64,000 bases of DNA from CAZLYK01 sp964563495. Its GTDB lineage: Bacteria > Acidobacteriota > Blastocatellia > RBC074. Position numbers and translations under genes: made by a program. A model generated the notes under the pieces. That model searched no databases, was not told the DNA's origin, and saw nothing but the letters and a program-made list of their open reading frames with translations. The DNA is taken from positions 9,967-73,966 of the forward strand of contig CAZLYK010000005.1 in the NCBI GenBank assembly GCA_964563495.1, given 5' to 3'. This document shows, piece by piece, positions 1 to 7,006 of this stretch. Each line of letters starts with the position of its first letter. The first letter of the stretch is position 1.

Positions 1-1089
1 GGCGACCGTGTAGCGGCCTTCGAGCTTTTGTTGCGCCGACGCCAGGCCATCCGCAATCGAGCCGCGCGTGTTGCTGCTCGCGCCGCCGAAGCCCCCGCCT
101 TGTCCCTGGCTCGGCTGCTTTTTGAAGTACTCAAAGATCTCTTTCGCGGAAGGTTGCGGCGTGGTCTTCCATTCGGCGCGAATCGCGGCCAATCCGCGCG
201 CGGCAAGTTGCGGATTCGGCGCCGTGACGCCGACGAAATCGCCGTCGCGGACGACAGTCACGCCCGGCAGCTTCTCCGCTTCTTTGGTGTCGAGCGAACT
301 GAGCGTCGCGCCATTGGCCGCCGCCCGCAGCACTTTGCCAAACAACATCTCCGGTCGTTTAAGGTCCGGTGTGTAGCGATGTTTACCGGTCACTATCTCG
401 CGGCCATTGACGCGACGAACCGGCTTGCCCGCAACCCTCCATTGATCGTGGGGTGTGAGCGGAGCGTTGTCGCCGATCGCCTTGACCAGCTTTTGCCCCC
501 TGGTCAATTGGCCGAAACTGAAAGCTTGTCCGGTCGGTGGATGAGTGATCCTGCCATCGGCGATGAGCAGGGCACTGCGGTCGGCCTTGCTCTGCTCTGC
601 CGCCAGATCAAGCAACATCTCCCGCGCCGCCGCCGCGGCCTTGCGCAAACGCGGACTCATGACCGGCGTCGTCTGACTGCCGAACGTGCCTGCATCATAC
701 GGCGTCAAATCGGTGTCGCCCATCACCATCCGGATTGCCGACATCGGCGTGCGCAATTCTTCAGCGACGATTTGTGCAAGCGAAGTGCGGATGCCCTGGC
801 CGACTTCGACCTTGCCCGTGTAAACCGTCACCGCGCCGTCTTCCCCGACGTGCAGCCACGCGCCGATCTCCTGCGGCAACGACCCGCCGCCGCGCCTGCG
901 CCCGCCGCCCGATTCCTGTTGGGCATCGGCTTGATCCAATGCCAGGACAATCAAGACACCGCCGCCCAGCACTTTGAAGAAATCGCGTCGCGCTATTTCA
1001 AACCGGTAGGCAGGCGCGGCCGCCAACTCATAACGTTCCGGCTCAATCTCGGGCGCAACCGGCAACAGGTCGTGTAATCGTTCCGTCAT
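1..1089 (-). CDS. Molybdopterin-binding subunit of a xanthine dehydrogenase/isoquinoline oxidoreductase-type hydroxylase (partial)
   Basis: The gene runs off the left edge; 363 codons of the N-terminal part are present. Reading leftward from the ATG at 1089, the protein begins MTERLHDLLPVAPEIE, carries a Tat-like signal (RRDFFKVLGGG, about residues 34-44) and then the segment VEVGQGIRTSLAQIVAEEL typical of the large subunit of the aldehyde oxidase/isoquinoline oxidoreductase beta family. A glycine-rich stretch follows near residue 335. The start overlaps the stop of the 2Fe-2S subunit gene by ATGA, so the two are translationally coupled. By family, it hydroxylates an aldehyde or N-heterocycle in the periplasm using Mo-cofactor; the substrate is not readable from sequence. 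The active-site part lies outside the window. Confidence 0.88.
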   Translation of the reverse strand, partial: MTERLHDLLPVAPEIEPERYELAAAPAYRFEIARRDFFKVLGGGVLIVLALDQADAQQESGGGRRRGGGSLPQEIGAWLHVGEDGAVTVYTGKVEVGQGIRTSLAQIVAEELRTPMSAIRMVMGDTDLTPYDAGTFGSQTTPVMSPRLRKAAAAAREMLLDLAAEQSKADRSALLIADGRITHPPTGQAFSFGQLTRGQKLVKAIGDNAPLTPHDQWRVAGKPVRRVNGREIVTGKHRYTPDLKRPEMLFGKVLRAAANGATLSSLDTKEAEKLPGVTVVRDGDFVGVTAPNPQLAARGLAAIRAEWKTTPQPSAKEIFEYFKKQPSQGQGGGFGGASSNTRGSIADGLASAQQKLEGRYTVA

Positions 1090-1571
1090 TGCGCGCCTCC
1101 TTTCTGCGCCGTTTTGCCGTTTGCCGCGCGACGAATCGCTTCGACAATCCGCGGATAGGTTCCGCAGCGGCAGAGATTGCCTTCCATGGCCCGAAGGATA
1201 TCGGTTTCGGTCGGATGCGGATTCTTTTTCAGCAAGCCCGCACCCGACATGAGCATGCCCGGAATACAGTAGCCACATTGCATCGCATCTACCGCGAGAA
1301 ACGCTTCCTGCAACGGATGCAGCCGTCCATTTTCTTCCAATCCTTCAATGGTCGTAATCCGCCTGCCCGCAACGGCGCCGACTTGCACCAGGCAGGAACG
1401 CGTCGCCTGCCCGTCTATCAAAACGGTGCACGCTCCGCATTGCCCCTCGCCACAGCCGTATTTCGTTCCGGTCAGATCGAGGTCGTCGCGCAATACGCTG
1501 AGCAGCGTGCGGTCGGCCTCAGCCTCAACTCGCCGCGTGGTTCCATTGATCTGCAACTCGATAACTTTCAT
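1086..1571 (-). CDS. (2Fe-2S)-binding subunit of the molybdenum hydroxylase
   Basis: A 161-residue small subunit of the CoxS/IorA type. The plant-ferredoxin-like cluster is bound by C40, C45, C48 and C60 (GCGEGQCGACTV), and the second, all-helical cluster domain by C99, C102, C134 and C136 (CGYC and CRCG). Length is normal for the family. The start at 1571 is chosen because GGAG lies 7 bp upstream and the protein then begins MKVIELQING, as homologues do; an upstream in-frame extension adds only unrelated residues. It passes electrons from the Mo subunit encoded just downstream to an external acceptor. No FAD subunit is adjacent, so the acceptor is probably a cytochrome or another redox protein, as in isoquinoline oxidoreductase-type enzymes. 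Confidence 0.93.
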   Translation of the reverse strand: MKVIELQINGTTRRVEAEADRTLLSVLRDDLDLTGTKYGCGEGQCGACTVLIDGQATRSCLVQVGAVAGRRITTIEGLEENGRLHPLQEAFLAVDAMQCGYCIPGMLMSGAGLLKKNPHPTETDILRAMEGNLCRCGTYPRIVEAIRRAANGKTAQKGGAQ

Positions 1572-1743
1572 AAACAACTCCGTTTGCCGGGAGCGCCGGC
1601 GTTTGCAACGGATCAAAACTCGCCGGCGCTTCCGGCAGCGATGGCGGTTTGACAACAAGAGCAGTTATGTGATTTTCTTTGCGTCGCTGATACGATGCCA
1701 TGAAACTACGAATAACGAAGTAGCGCAACCTGGACAGGGGTCT

Positions 1744-3588
1744 ATGAAATCACTGAAACGCATATTTCCAATCTTTAGCCTTGCCGCGATCTTCTTTTAT
1801 GGGCTGTTCTCCCTGACTAACGGGGCAGCGCAGCAACAGCCCGACGGAGCGGCTCTCTACCAACAGCGATGTGCAACCTGCCACGACACCAGGATGGAGC
1901 GCGTCCCGCCGCGCGCCTTGATTGCCGAATTGCCGTTGGAGAACGTCATCCAGACGATGACTACCGGCGTCATGAAACCGCAAGCCGCCGGATTGAGCGC
2001 CGCTGAAATTCGAGCCATCGCCGTTTACCTGACCAACAAACAGCCCGGTGCGGCGCCGGCCAAAGTCATCGCCAATCAGTGCAAAGAGAGCGGTGGGGTG
2101 ATCAAACTCAATCAAGCGCAATGGAACGGATGGGGGCGCGACCTGGACAACACCCATTATCAACCCAGGCCGGGGCTCAAACCTCAGGACGTGCCGAGGC
2201 TCAAAGTCAAATGGGCTTTCGCCTACCCGGGCGCGCGGACGTGGGGACAGCCGACGATCATCGGCAATCGCCTTTACGTGACCGCCCAGAACGGGCAGGT
2301 CTATAGCCTCAATGCGCAAACGGGTTGCACGTATTGGCAAATTGATGCGGGCGCAGGCGCGCGCACCGCCTTGAGTATCGGCCCTCTTCCCGCCGGTTCG
2401 CCGGCCAAATTCGCGGCGTACTTCGGCGATCAGAAAGCCAACGTCCACGCGGTGGATGCCGAGACCGGCAAGCCGCTTTGGAAAACCAAGCTTGACGATC
2501 ACCTCTTCGCGCGGATCACGGGTGCTCCGATTCTTTATCAGGACAGGCTCTACGTCCCGGTCTCCTCGGTCGAAGAAGGGCCTGGACGCAATGAAAAGTA
2601 CGAGTGCTGCAAGTTTCGCGGGGCGGTCGCGGCGCTTGATGCCTACACCGGCAAGCTGATCTGGAAGAGCTATTCGATCACGGAGCCGCTCTTGCCCTTC
2701 AAGAAGAACGCGGCCGGCACCCAGCAATGGGGCCCCGCCGGCGGAGCGATCTGGTCTTCCCCGACGATTGACCTCAAACGCAAAGTGATCTATGCCGGGA
2801 CCGGTAATTCGTACACCGACGCCGACACCAAAGGCGCGGACGCAATCATCGCTTTCGATATGGCGACCGGCAAAATCAAGTGGAGCAATCAAGTCACATC
2901 GAAAGACAATTTTCTGGTCAACTGTTTACCCAGGCCTTCGGGCAACTGTCCGCAAGAGCCGGGGCCGGACGTGGATTTCGGCACGTCGCCGGTCCTGCGC
3001 ACGCTGCCGAACGGCAAGCAGGTCATCCTGGTCGGACAAAAGTCCGGCATGGTTTACGCACTCGATCCCGACAACGACGGTAAGGTCATCTGGCGGGTCA
3101 AAGTCGGTGAAGGCAGCGCGCTCGGCGGCGTCGAATGGGGACACGCGGCTGACGAGCAGAACGTCTACGTAGCTATTTCGGATGTTATCCCGCGCGGTGA
3201 CCGCAATCCCGGCATGGCCGCCTTGAAGATCGCAACCGGAGAAAAAGTCTGGCACGTACCCACGCCTAAACCGGTTTGCAGTTGGGGCACTGAAAAATGC
3301 GAAGCCGGACAATCAGCGGCCATCTCCGTTATTCCAGGTGTGGTCTTTTCAGGCGCGATTGACGGTCACCTGCGCGCCTATGCGACCAAAGACGGACAGA
3401 TCATCTGGGATTTCGACACGGCGTCCCAACCCTGGGACGCGGTCAACGGCGGGAAGGCAAAGGGCGGCTCGCTCGATGTTGGAGCCCCGACGATCGCCAA
3501 TGGCATGCTCTACGTCAACTCCGGCTATGGCGTCTTTTTCGGCGCCCCCGGCAATGCTTTACTGGCCTTCAGCGTGGATGGGAAATAA
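1744..3588 (+). CDS. Heme c / PQQ-type beta-propeller dehydrogenase, polyvinyl alcohol dehydrogenase-like
   Basis: A 614-residue exported protein. After a signal sequence (1-29) comes a c-type cytochrome domain with CATCH at residues 43-47 and a Met-rich stretch (TMTTGVM, about 72-78) that could give the axial Met. The rest is an eight-bladed quinoprotein propeller with repeats such as VYALDPDNDGKVIWR and VAALDAYTGKLIWK. This heme-first order is that of cytochrome-type polyvinyl alcohol dehydrogenase and related alcohol dehydrogenases. It probably oxidises an alcohol in the periplasm and passes electrons through its own heme; the substrate is unknown. The start at ATG 1744 gives a clean signal peptide; the 172-bp spacer to the divergent hydroxylase genes should contain both promoters. 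A CAGGATT repeat begins 8 bp after the stop. Confidence 0.85.
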   Translation: MKSLKRIFPIFSLAAIFFYGLFSLTNGAAQQQPDGAALYQQRCATCHDTRMERVPPRALIAELPLENVIQTMTTGVMKPQAAGLSAAEIRAIAVYLTNKQPGAAPAKVIANQCKESGGVIKLNQAQWNGWGRDLDNTHYQPRPGLKPQDVPRLKVKWAFAYPGARTWGQPTIIGNRLYVTAQNGQVYSLNAQTGCTYWQIDAGAGARTALSIGPLPAGSPAKFAAYFGDQKANVHAVDAETGKPLWKTKLDDHLFARITGAPILYQDRLYVPVSSVEEGPGRNEKYECCKFRGAVAALDAYTGKLIWKSYSITEPLLPFKKNAAGTQQWGPAGGAIWSSPTIDLKRKVIYAGTGNSYTDADTKGADAIIAFDMATGKIKWSNQVTSKDNFLVNCLPRPSGNCPQEPGPDVDFGTSPVLRTLPNGKQVILVGQKSGMVYALDPDNDGKVIWRVKVGEGSALGGVEWGHAADEQNVYVAISDVIPRGDRNPGMAALKIATGEKVWHVPTPKPVCSWGTEKCEAGQSAAISVIPGVVFSGAIDGHLRAYATKDGQIIWDFDTASQPWDAVNGGKAKGGSLDVGAPTIANGMLYVNSGYGVFFGAPGNALLAFSVDGK

Positions 3589-3596
3589 GAGAAGAA

Positions 3597-3640
3597 ATAG
3601 ACAGGATTAACCGGATTTTTGCAGGATTAAACAGGATTAC
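3597..3640 (+). repeat. CAGGATT-module repeat, single arm
   Basis: Begins AATAGACAGGATTAACCGG and contains the CAGGATT module spaced by 11-12 bp. It lies 8 bp after the stop of the propeller dehydrogenase. The same 43 bp appear in inverted orientation at 6962-7005, at the far side of the intervening insert. Confidence 0.85.
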
Positions 3641-4031
3641 TTCGGGGAAGAGGTCGGGCGTATAGTGCTGTCCCCCTCATGACTACGGATTTGACCACAC
3701 CCCGCCCGAACAATTGAACGATGTGGATGAGCGGCGAGTTTACGAAGGCCGATTTTTCGGATGGTTTGTTCGGCTCTCGAAAGAATTTCGGCGGTCTCTT
3801 TCTTCTCATTCTCAAGGGTGTTGAATGCGGCTTGAATTCTGGCGATTGATTGAGGCGTGGCGGCGACTTTCCCGCGGATCAGGCGGGAGACTTCGCTCAA
3901 GGAACATCCTGATGCCCTGGCCAATTCACGCTAGCTAAATTTCTTGGCTTCGCGAATCGTGATTGCGGCCAATTTCTTGAAGTCTTTTTCCGGAAGGCGG
4001 TAGACGGTTTGCGCTTCGGGGTCGTGGCCAC
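3637..4031 (-). pseudogene. Remnant of an XRE-type helix-turn-helix protein with an in-frame amber codon
   Basis: On the minus strand the frame reads RLPEKDFKKLAAITIREAKK, FS, a TAG stop at about 3933, then RELARASGCSLSEVSRLIRG in the same frame. This is a recognisable helix-turn-helix (RELARASG..LSEVSRLIRGK) interrupted by one stop codon. The part after the stop stays open to 3637 and runs into the 72-bp inverted repeat and the flanking sequence, so its last 30 residues are not native. Upstream, at about 4032, the frame meets a different gene remnant. The segment after the TAG could in principle still be translated from an internal start at 3924, but no good ribosome-binding site is seen. 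Confidence 0.6.
3661..3732. repeat. Left copy of a perfect 72-bp inverted repeat
   Basis: Base for base the reverse complement of 6841-6912. Similarity continues weakly inward for about 10 bp. Together with the outer CAGGATT repeats (3597-3640 and 6962-7005) it bounds a 3.4 kb AT-richer segment. No transposase is seen between the copies. Confidence 0.9.
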
Positions 4032-4280
4032 TCCCGGCATGGTCTTGATCTCCGACGCCGGCAGGAAAGCTTCGCCTGACCACGTATTGGTCACGCGAAT
4101 CTTTGCCGCTATCGGTCTGCCGGTAGCGCCATCTCGAAGCGCGCCGCGAATCACCGCCGGAGCCTGTGTGTTCTGGCGTTCGCCCTGAAGCGCGCTCAAC
4201 GGCAGAAGCAGACTGCCAGAGCCTAAGGCCCGGATCGAATTTAGAATCTCTCGGCGAGAGAGATGATGTCCTTGTCTCAT
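4032..4280 (-). pseudogene. Truncated N-terminus of a secreted CehA/McbA-like metallohydrolase
   Basis: From ATG 4280 the frame reads a Tat-like leader (SRREILNSIRALGSGSLLLP) and then IRGALRDGATGRPIAAKIRV followed by FLPASEIKTMPG. That pattern (a carboxypeptidase-regulatory-like strand pair with an ATGRP.AA..RV core) resembles the N-terminus of CehA/McbA-family metallohydrolases. Homology ends at about residue 83, where the sequence switches frame into the HTH remnant. The catalytic domain is absent. The assignment rests on a short stretch and is tentative; that the gene is broken is more certain than its family. Confidence 0.45.
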
Positions 4281-4453
4281 TTCTGTTCTTCCTTTCCGGC
4301 CCCGTCCTGCCAGAACTCTTGCATGGATTGGTGGGCCGCCTCGCGGGCTTGCTGCTTGTCTCCGTAGAAGATAGCCTGGGCAACCTTCTCGTGACAATTG
4401 GCCTGGCGCTCCGGATCTGATTTCAGCCGCTGACACGCCCTACGTGTGGGAAC
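4277..4453 (-). pseudogene. C-terminal fragment resembling an FCD-domain GntR-type regulator
   Basis: This minus-strand frame reads CHEKVAQAIFYGDKQQAREA, AHQSMQEFW and ends at a TGA overlapping the ATG of the metallohydrolase remnant (ATGA). The H..V..AI..GD...AREA..... pattern is the last helix pair of FadR-type FCD domains. An in-frame TGA at 4454-4456 closes it upstream, so only about 58 codons remain. With its neighbour it looks like the relic of a regulator/enzyme operon of which only the junction survived. Short match, modest confidence. Confidence 0.35.
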
Positions 4454-4633
4454 TCACACGCGTTCATCACGGGTCAGGTTTTTGTCAGCGACAGCGGTCA
4501 GCTTGCTGGCCCGAAAGCTTGCGACCCAGCTTCTGGAAAAGGCTTTATGAGTTGAGACGAGCGTATTCACTTCATGAAGATCAACGGCTTCGCCGGATTT
4601 TTGAAAGCTGCTTTTGGGAAGGCGGTTAGCCAC
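4454..4633 (-). CDS. Possible small protein, 59 aa, unrecognised
   Basis: A GTG-started minus-strand frame beginning VANRLPKSSFQKSGEAVDLH and ending LTRDERV. It stays open 12 codons further upstream with no ATG. I recognise no family. Composition is basic and Ser-rich with no membrane segment. It lies among gene remnants inside the inverted-repeat-bounded insert, so it may itself be a relic. Confidence 0.2.
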   Translation of the reverse strand: MANRLPKSSFQKSGEAVDLHEVNTLVSTHKAFSRSWVASFRASKLTAVADKNLTRDERV

Positions 4634-4930
4634 CAGAAATTCTTCGCGTTTTCTTGGCCGCTGCGCTCTTCATCACGTACAATCGGCCTTCACACTTGCT
4701 CAATGTTGCGTTTTCTTGAAGGGGCGAATCCTCTGCAAAAGGCGTCCTTCATTCGATTGAGCAGAGTAGAGTAAGGAAGTCGCCATAATACGTATGCTGT
4801 CTAATTCATGAGGCTGAACTTCACTAACTGCAACGTGCTCGATTTTGTGAACTCTTTGCATCTACTCAAGATTTTGCCAGGCGAAATATCTGAGTTTGCT
4901 TAGGAATTCGCGAGTTTTTCGACTTTTGAG
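4634..4930. other. AT-richer stretch without a recognisable gene
   Basis: No open frame with family resemblance is seen on either strand. Base composition is clearly more AT-rich than the flanking catabolic genes. The stretch presumably holds the promoter for the two genes that follow, but no convincing -35/-10 pair was identified. Confidence 0.5.
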
Positions 4931-6135
4931 ATGACCTCAATGAACGGGATCCCACGCCGCTTTCAGACCGGCTCTGCTTCATTATTTCTGGTTGCACTCC
5001 TAAGCGCATTGGCGGCTAGCTACGTTGCTCTCGGCCAATTCGTGCAGATTATTCGAGCTTCGCGTCTTCGTCAGCAAGAGACTACTACTGAGAATCTATT
5101 CGCAATTTATCAAACCCCTGTTCTTGGGCAGGGAAACACTACCAACAGGAACGCAGCCGAGCAGTCGGGAGCTCCCGCACCACAGTCCCGGATTGCCACT
5201 CCCACATTAGTGGTGAGCAAGCGTAAGGTCGGTGTTAATGAGGAGGTTCAGTTCACCGTGACGTTTAAGGGCAATGTTGCCAAGTGTCATTTCGGCTACA
5301 CACTCGATTATGGCGATGGCAAGAAAAGGGATGTAACCCGAGCGTCTGCGAGCCGTAGATTCAACTATCAATACCAAAAGGTCGGCAAATACGAAGTTAG
5401 GCTCAAGAATATCGCATCCGATTGTTCTGATCTGATAATATATCCAAGGGAGGTATCTGTAGCAGGGCAGGCCACACCGACACCAACACCAACACCAACA
5501 CCGACACCGACACCNNNNNNNNNNNNNNNNNNNNNNNNNNNNNNNNNNNNNNNNNNNNNNNNNNNNNNNNNNNNNNNNNNNNNNNNNNNNNNNNNNNNNN
5601 NNNNNNNNNNNNNNTAGCAGGGCAGGCCACACCGACACCAACACCAACACCAACACCGACACCGACACCGACACCGAGGCGAACACCGACGCCAAGGCCA
5701 ACACCATCTCCATTACCCAGCCCAACCACAGTGCCGTCTCCATTGCTTGGGCCCGTACCAGTCGTGGTCGCAACTCCGTCGCCGACTAGGACCACTTCAC
5801 CAACCATCTCAGGTTCACCAAGTTCAACTCCCGACGGTTCGAGTGGCTGGCTTAACCTTCGAAAGAATTGGTGGAAGTACCTCCTCGCGATTCTAGTTCT
5901 CTTGCCCGCTGCCTTCGCTGGTTACCGGGCCCTTCGACGCGCGTCTTACCCTCGCCCGACAGTACACTCACATCTCGATCCGGGCGCTCCGGGCCTGAAG
6001 GGCTCCATGGATGGGATGAAGAACTTCGCGATAAACTTTGAGTTACTTCTCAATCCCCAGATGACTGAGGGTCAATCTCTCATTAGCACCAGCGAGGCGA
6101 ACCTTGTTAGATCCGAAAGGAGAGATGATGGCTGA
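4931..6135 (+). CDS. Membrane-anchored PKD-like protein with Thr-Pro repeat linker (interrupted by assembly gap)
   Basis: The N-terminal part has a membrane or signal segment (SASLFLVALLSALAASYVAL) and, around residues 90-175, an Ig/PKD-like strand pattern (VGVNEEVQFTVTF, LDYGDG, YQKVGKYEVRL). A Thr-Pro dipeptide repeat follows and runs into 100 Ns. After the gap the frame continues through more Pro/Thr/Ser-rich sequence, a membrane helix (WWKYLLAILVLLPAAFAGY) and a short basic tail. The 55 bp before the gap (5460-5514) are repeated exactly after it (5615-5669). Removing 155 bp joins the two halves in frame, giving 349 residues, so this is one gene. Function unknown; it resembles a surface protein. 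Lower GC than its neighbours suggests it arrived with the insert. Confidence 0.6.
5515..5614. other. Scaffold gap of 100 N with duplicated 55-bp edges
   Basis: Exactly 100 Ns. Positions 5460-5514 and 5615-5669 are identical, which is what a de Bruijn-graph assembler leaves when two contigs overlapping by a 55-mer are scaffolded apart. The true gap is probably zero, or a different number of Thr-Pro repeat units. Confidence 0.9.
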
Positions 6136-6733
6136 ATCAACAATAACTCTTCGTCAGGTATTTTCGATTCCCGCCGCCGAGGCCTCAAACGGCTCTCCGG
6201 ATGGTTGGAAAACCTTTCAGGAAACACTGGCCAAAGAACTCAAAGGGATCAGGTGTCCTGTCCCAATGTCCCAGCTTATTCCGAAGATTGGCGAATTGTT
6301 CGACATCGAGGTTCCCGGTCTATTGCTTAGCTGGTGGAAGAAAGCCGAAGACTTACAGAAGGTCCTTGAAGAATCTGCGAAAGCGCCCGAGACAGTCAGA
6401 TACCTTGAACTCGCCGAGCACAGTATCAGCAGTGAACATCATCCCTATCTCGAAGTGAAAATCAAGAACGCTTGCCTCAAGAAGATTGAGTTCTCAATAC
6501 TGCTGCTGTTTAAGTTGAAGGGTTTTGTCTTGAAAATACAGAACGGTCGGATTACACAGATGCAAACGGGAAAGTGTGAAGTTGAAGGAACAGTACAGTA
6601 TGACAAACTCACTATTTTCAAGAAGGAACTTGCGCCGCTCGATTTGCCCGGCTCGATAATGTTAGAAGAGAGAACGGAAACGGACGGCAACACGAATAGC
6701 AAGCAAACCAGGTTCGGTTCAAGCCGAACTTGA
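6128..6733 (+). CDS. Hypothetical protein, 201 aa
   Basis: Begins MAESTITLRQVF. ATG 6128 is preferred over 6125 or an upstream TTG because AAAGGAG at 6117-6123 then has usable spacing; the gene overlaps the end of the PKD-like gene by 8 bp, so the two are likely co-translated. No signal peptide is seen; the protein looks soluble, with a mixed alpha/beta C-terminal half (YLEVKIKNACLKKIEFSILL and FVLKIQNGRITQMQTGKCEV). I recognise no family. Tandem coupling to a membrane-anchored protein with a short cytoplasmic tail suggests a partner on the inner face. It shares the lower GC of the insert. Confidence 0.6.
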   Translation: MAESTITLRQVFSIPAAEASNGSPDGWKTFQETLAKELKGIRCPVPMSQLIPKIGELFDIEVPGLLLSWWKKAEDLQKVLEESAKAPETVRYLELAEHSISSEHHPYLEVKIKNACLKKIEFSILLLFKLKGFVLKIQNGRITQMQTGKCEVEGTVQYDKLTIFKKELAPLDLPGSIMLEERTETDGNTNSKQTRFGSSRT

Positions 6734-6830
6734 CCCCACAAACCTGAACAAGACCATCAACGGCCATCGAAGCCCAAGCGCTGAAATGCTCGCAAAACTT
6801 CTGCAAACATTGGCCAAAATAGACGGTTGA
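6666..6830 (+). pseudogene. Helix-turn-helix remnant at the right end of the insert
   Basis: A frame without a usable start codon reads AELDPTNLNKTINGHRSPSA then EMLAKLLQTLAKIDG and a TGA at 6828-6830. The LDPTNLNKTINGHR.PS.E.LAKLL pattern is the second half of a Cro/CI-type HTH. It reads outward toward the right 72-bp repeat, as the HTH remnant at the left end reads outward toward the left copy. Confidence 0.4.
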
Positions 6831-6840
6831 AGAATTCGTC

Positions 6841-6912
6841 GCTCATCCACATCGTTCAATTGTTCGGGCGGGGTGTGGTCAAATCCGTAGTCATGAGGGG
6901 GACAGCACTATA
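6841..6912. repeat. Right copy of the perfect 72-bp inverted repeat
   Basis: Reverse complement of 3661-3732 with no mismatch. A short motif, GGGGAAGAGGTCGGG (about 6919-6933), also occurs near the left copy (3645-3658), but there in direct orientation, so the outer junctions are not simply mirror images. Confidence 0.9.
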
Positions 6913-6961
6913 CCCCCCGGGGAAGAGGTCGGGTTTGACCCCAACCATGCTTCCCTTAAAC

Positions 6962-7005
6962 AATCCTGTTTAATCCTGCAAAAATCCGGTTAATCCTGTC
7001 TATTA
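6962..7005 (-). repeat. CAGGATT-module repeat, single arm
   Basis: Inverted copy of the 3597-3640 arm. It lies directly after the stop of the minus-strand amidohydrolase gene and reads away from it, the usual placement of this family in the window. Confidence 0.85.
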
Positions 7006-7006
7006 A

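Noticed and set aside
28..1077. Long plus-strand frame opposite the molybdopterin subunit gene
   Set aside because: Arg-rich, no family features; it is antisense to a clear partial gene with Tat signal and family motifs.
1750..2892. 380-codon minus-strand frame opposite the propeller dehydrogenase
   Set aside because: High-GC shadow frame with no domain pattern; the plus strand has a signal peptide, heme site and propeller repeats.
5460..5700. Possible CRISPR-like or satellite array in the ACACC(A/G) repeat
   Set aside because: The period is 6 bp and the sequence is an in-frame Thr-Pro coding repeat; there are no spacers or cas genes.
3597..7005. Classical insertion sequence or composite transposon
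   Set aside because: There is no transposase, integrase or recombinase, and no target-site duplication could be identified.
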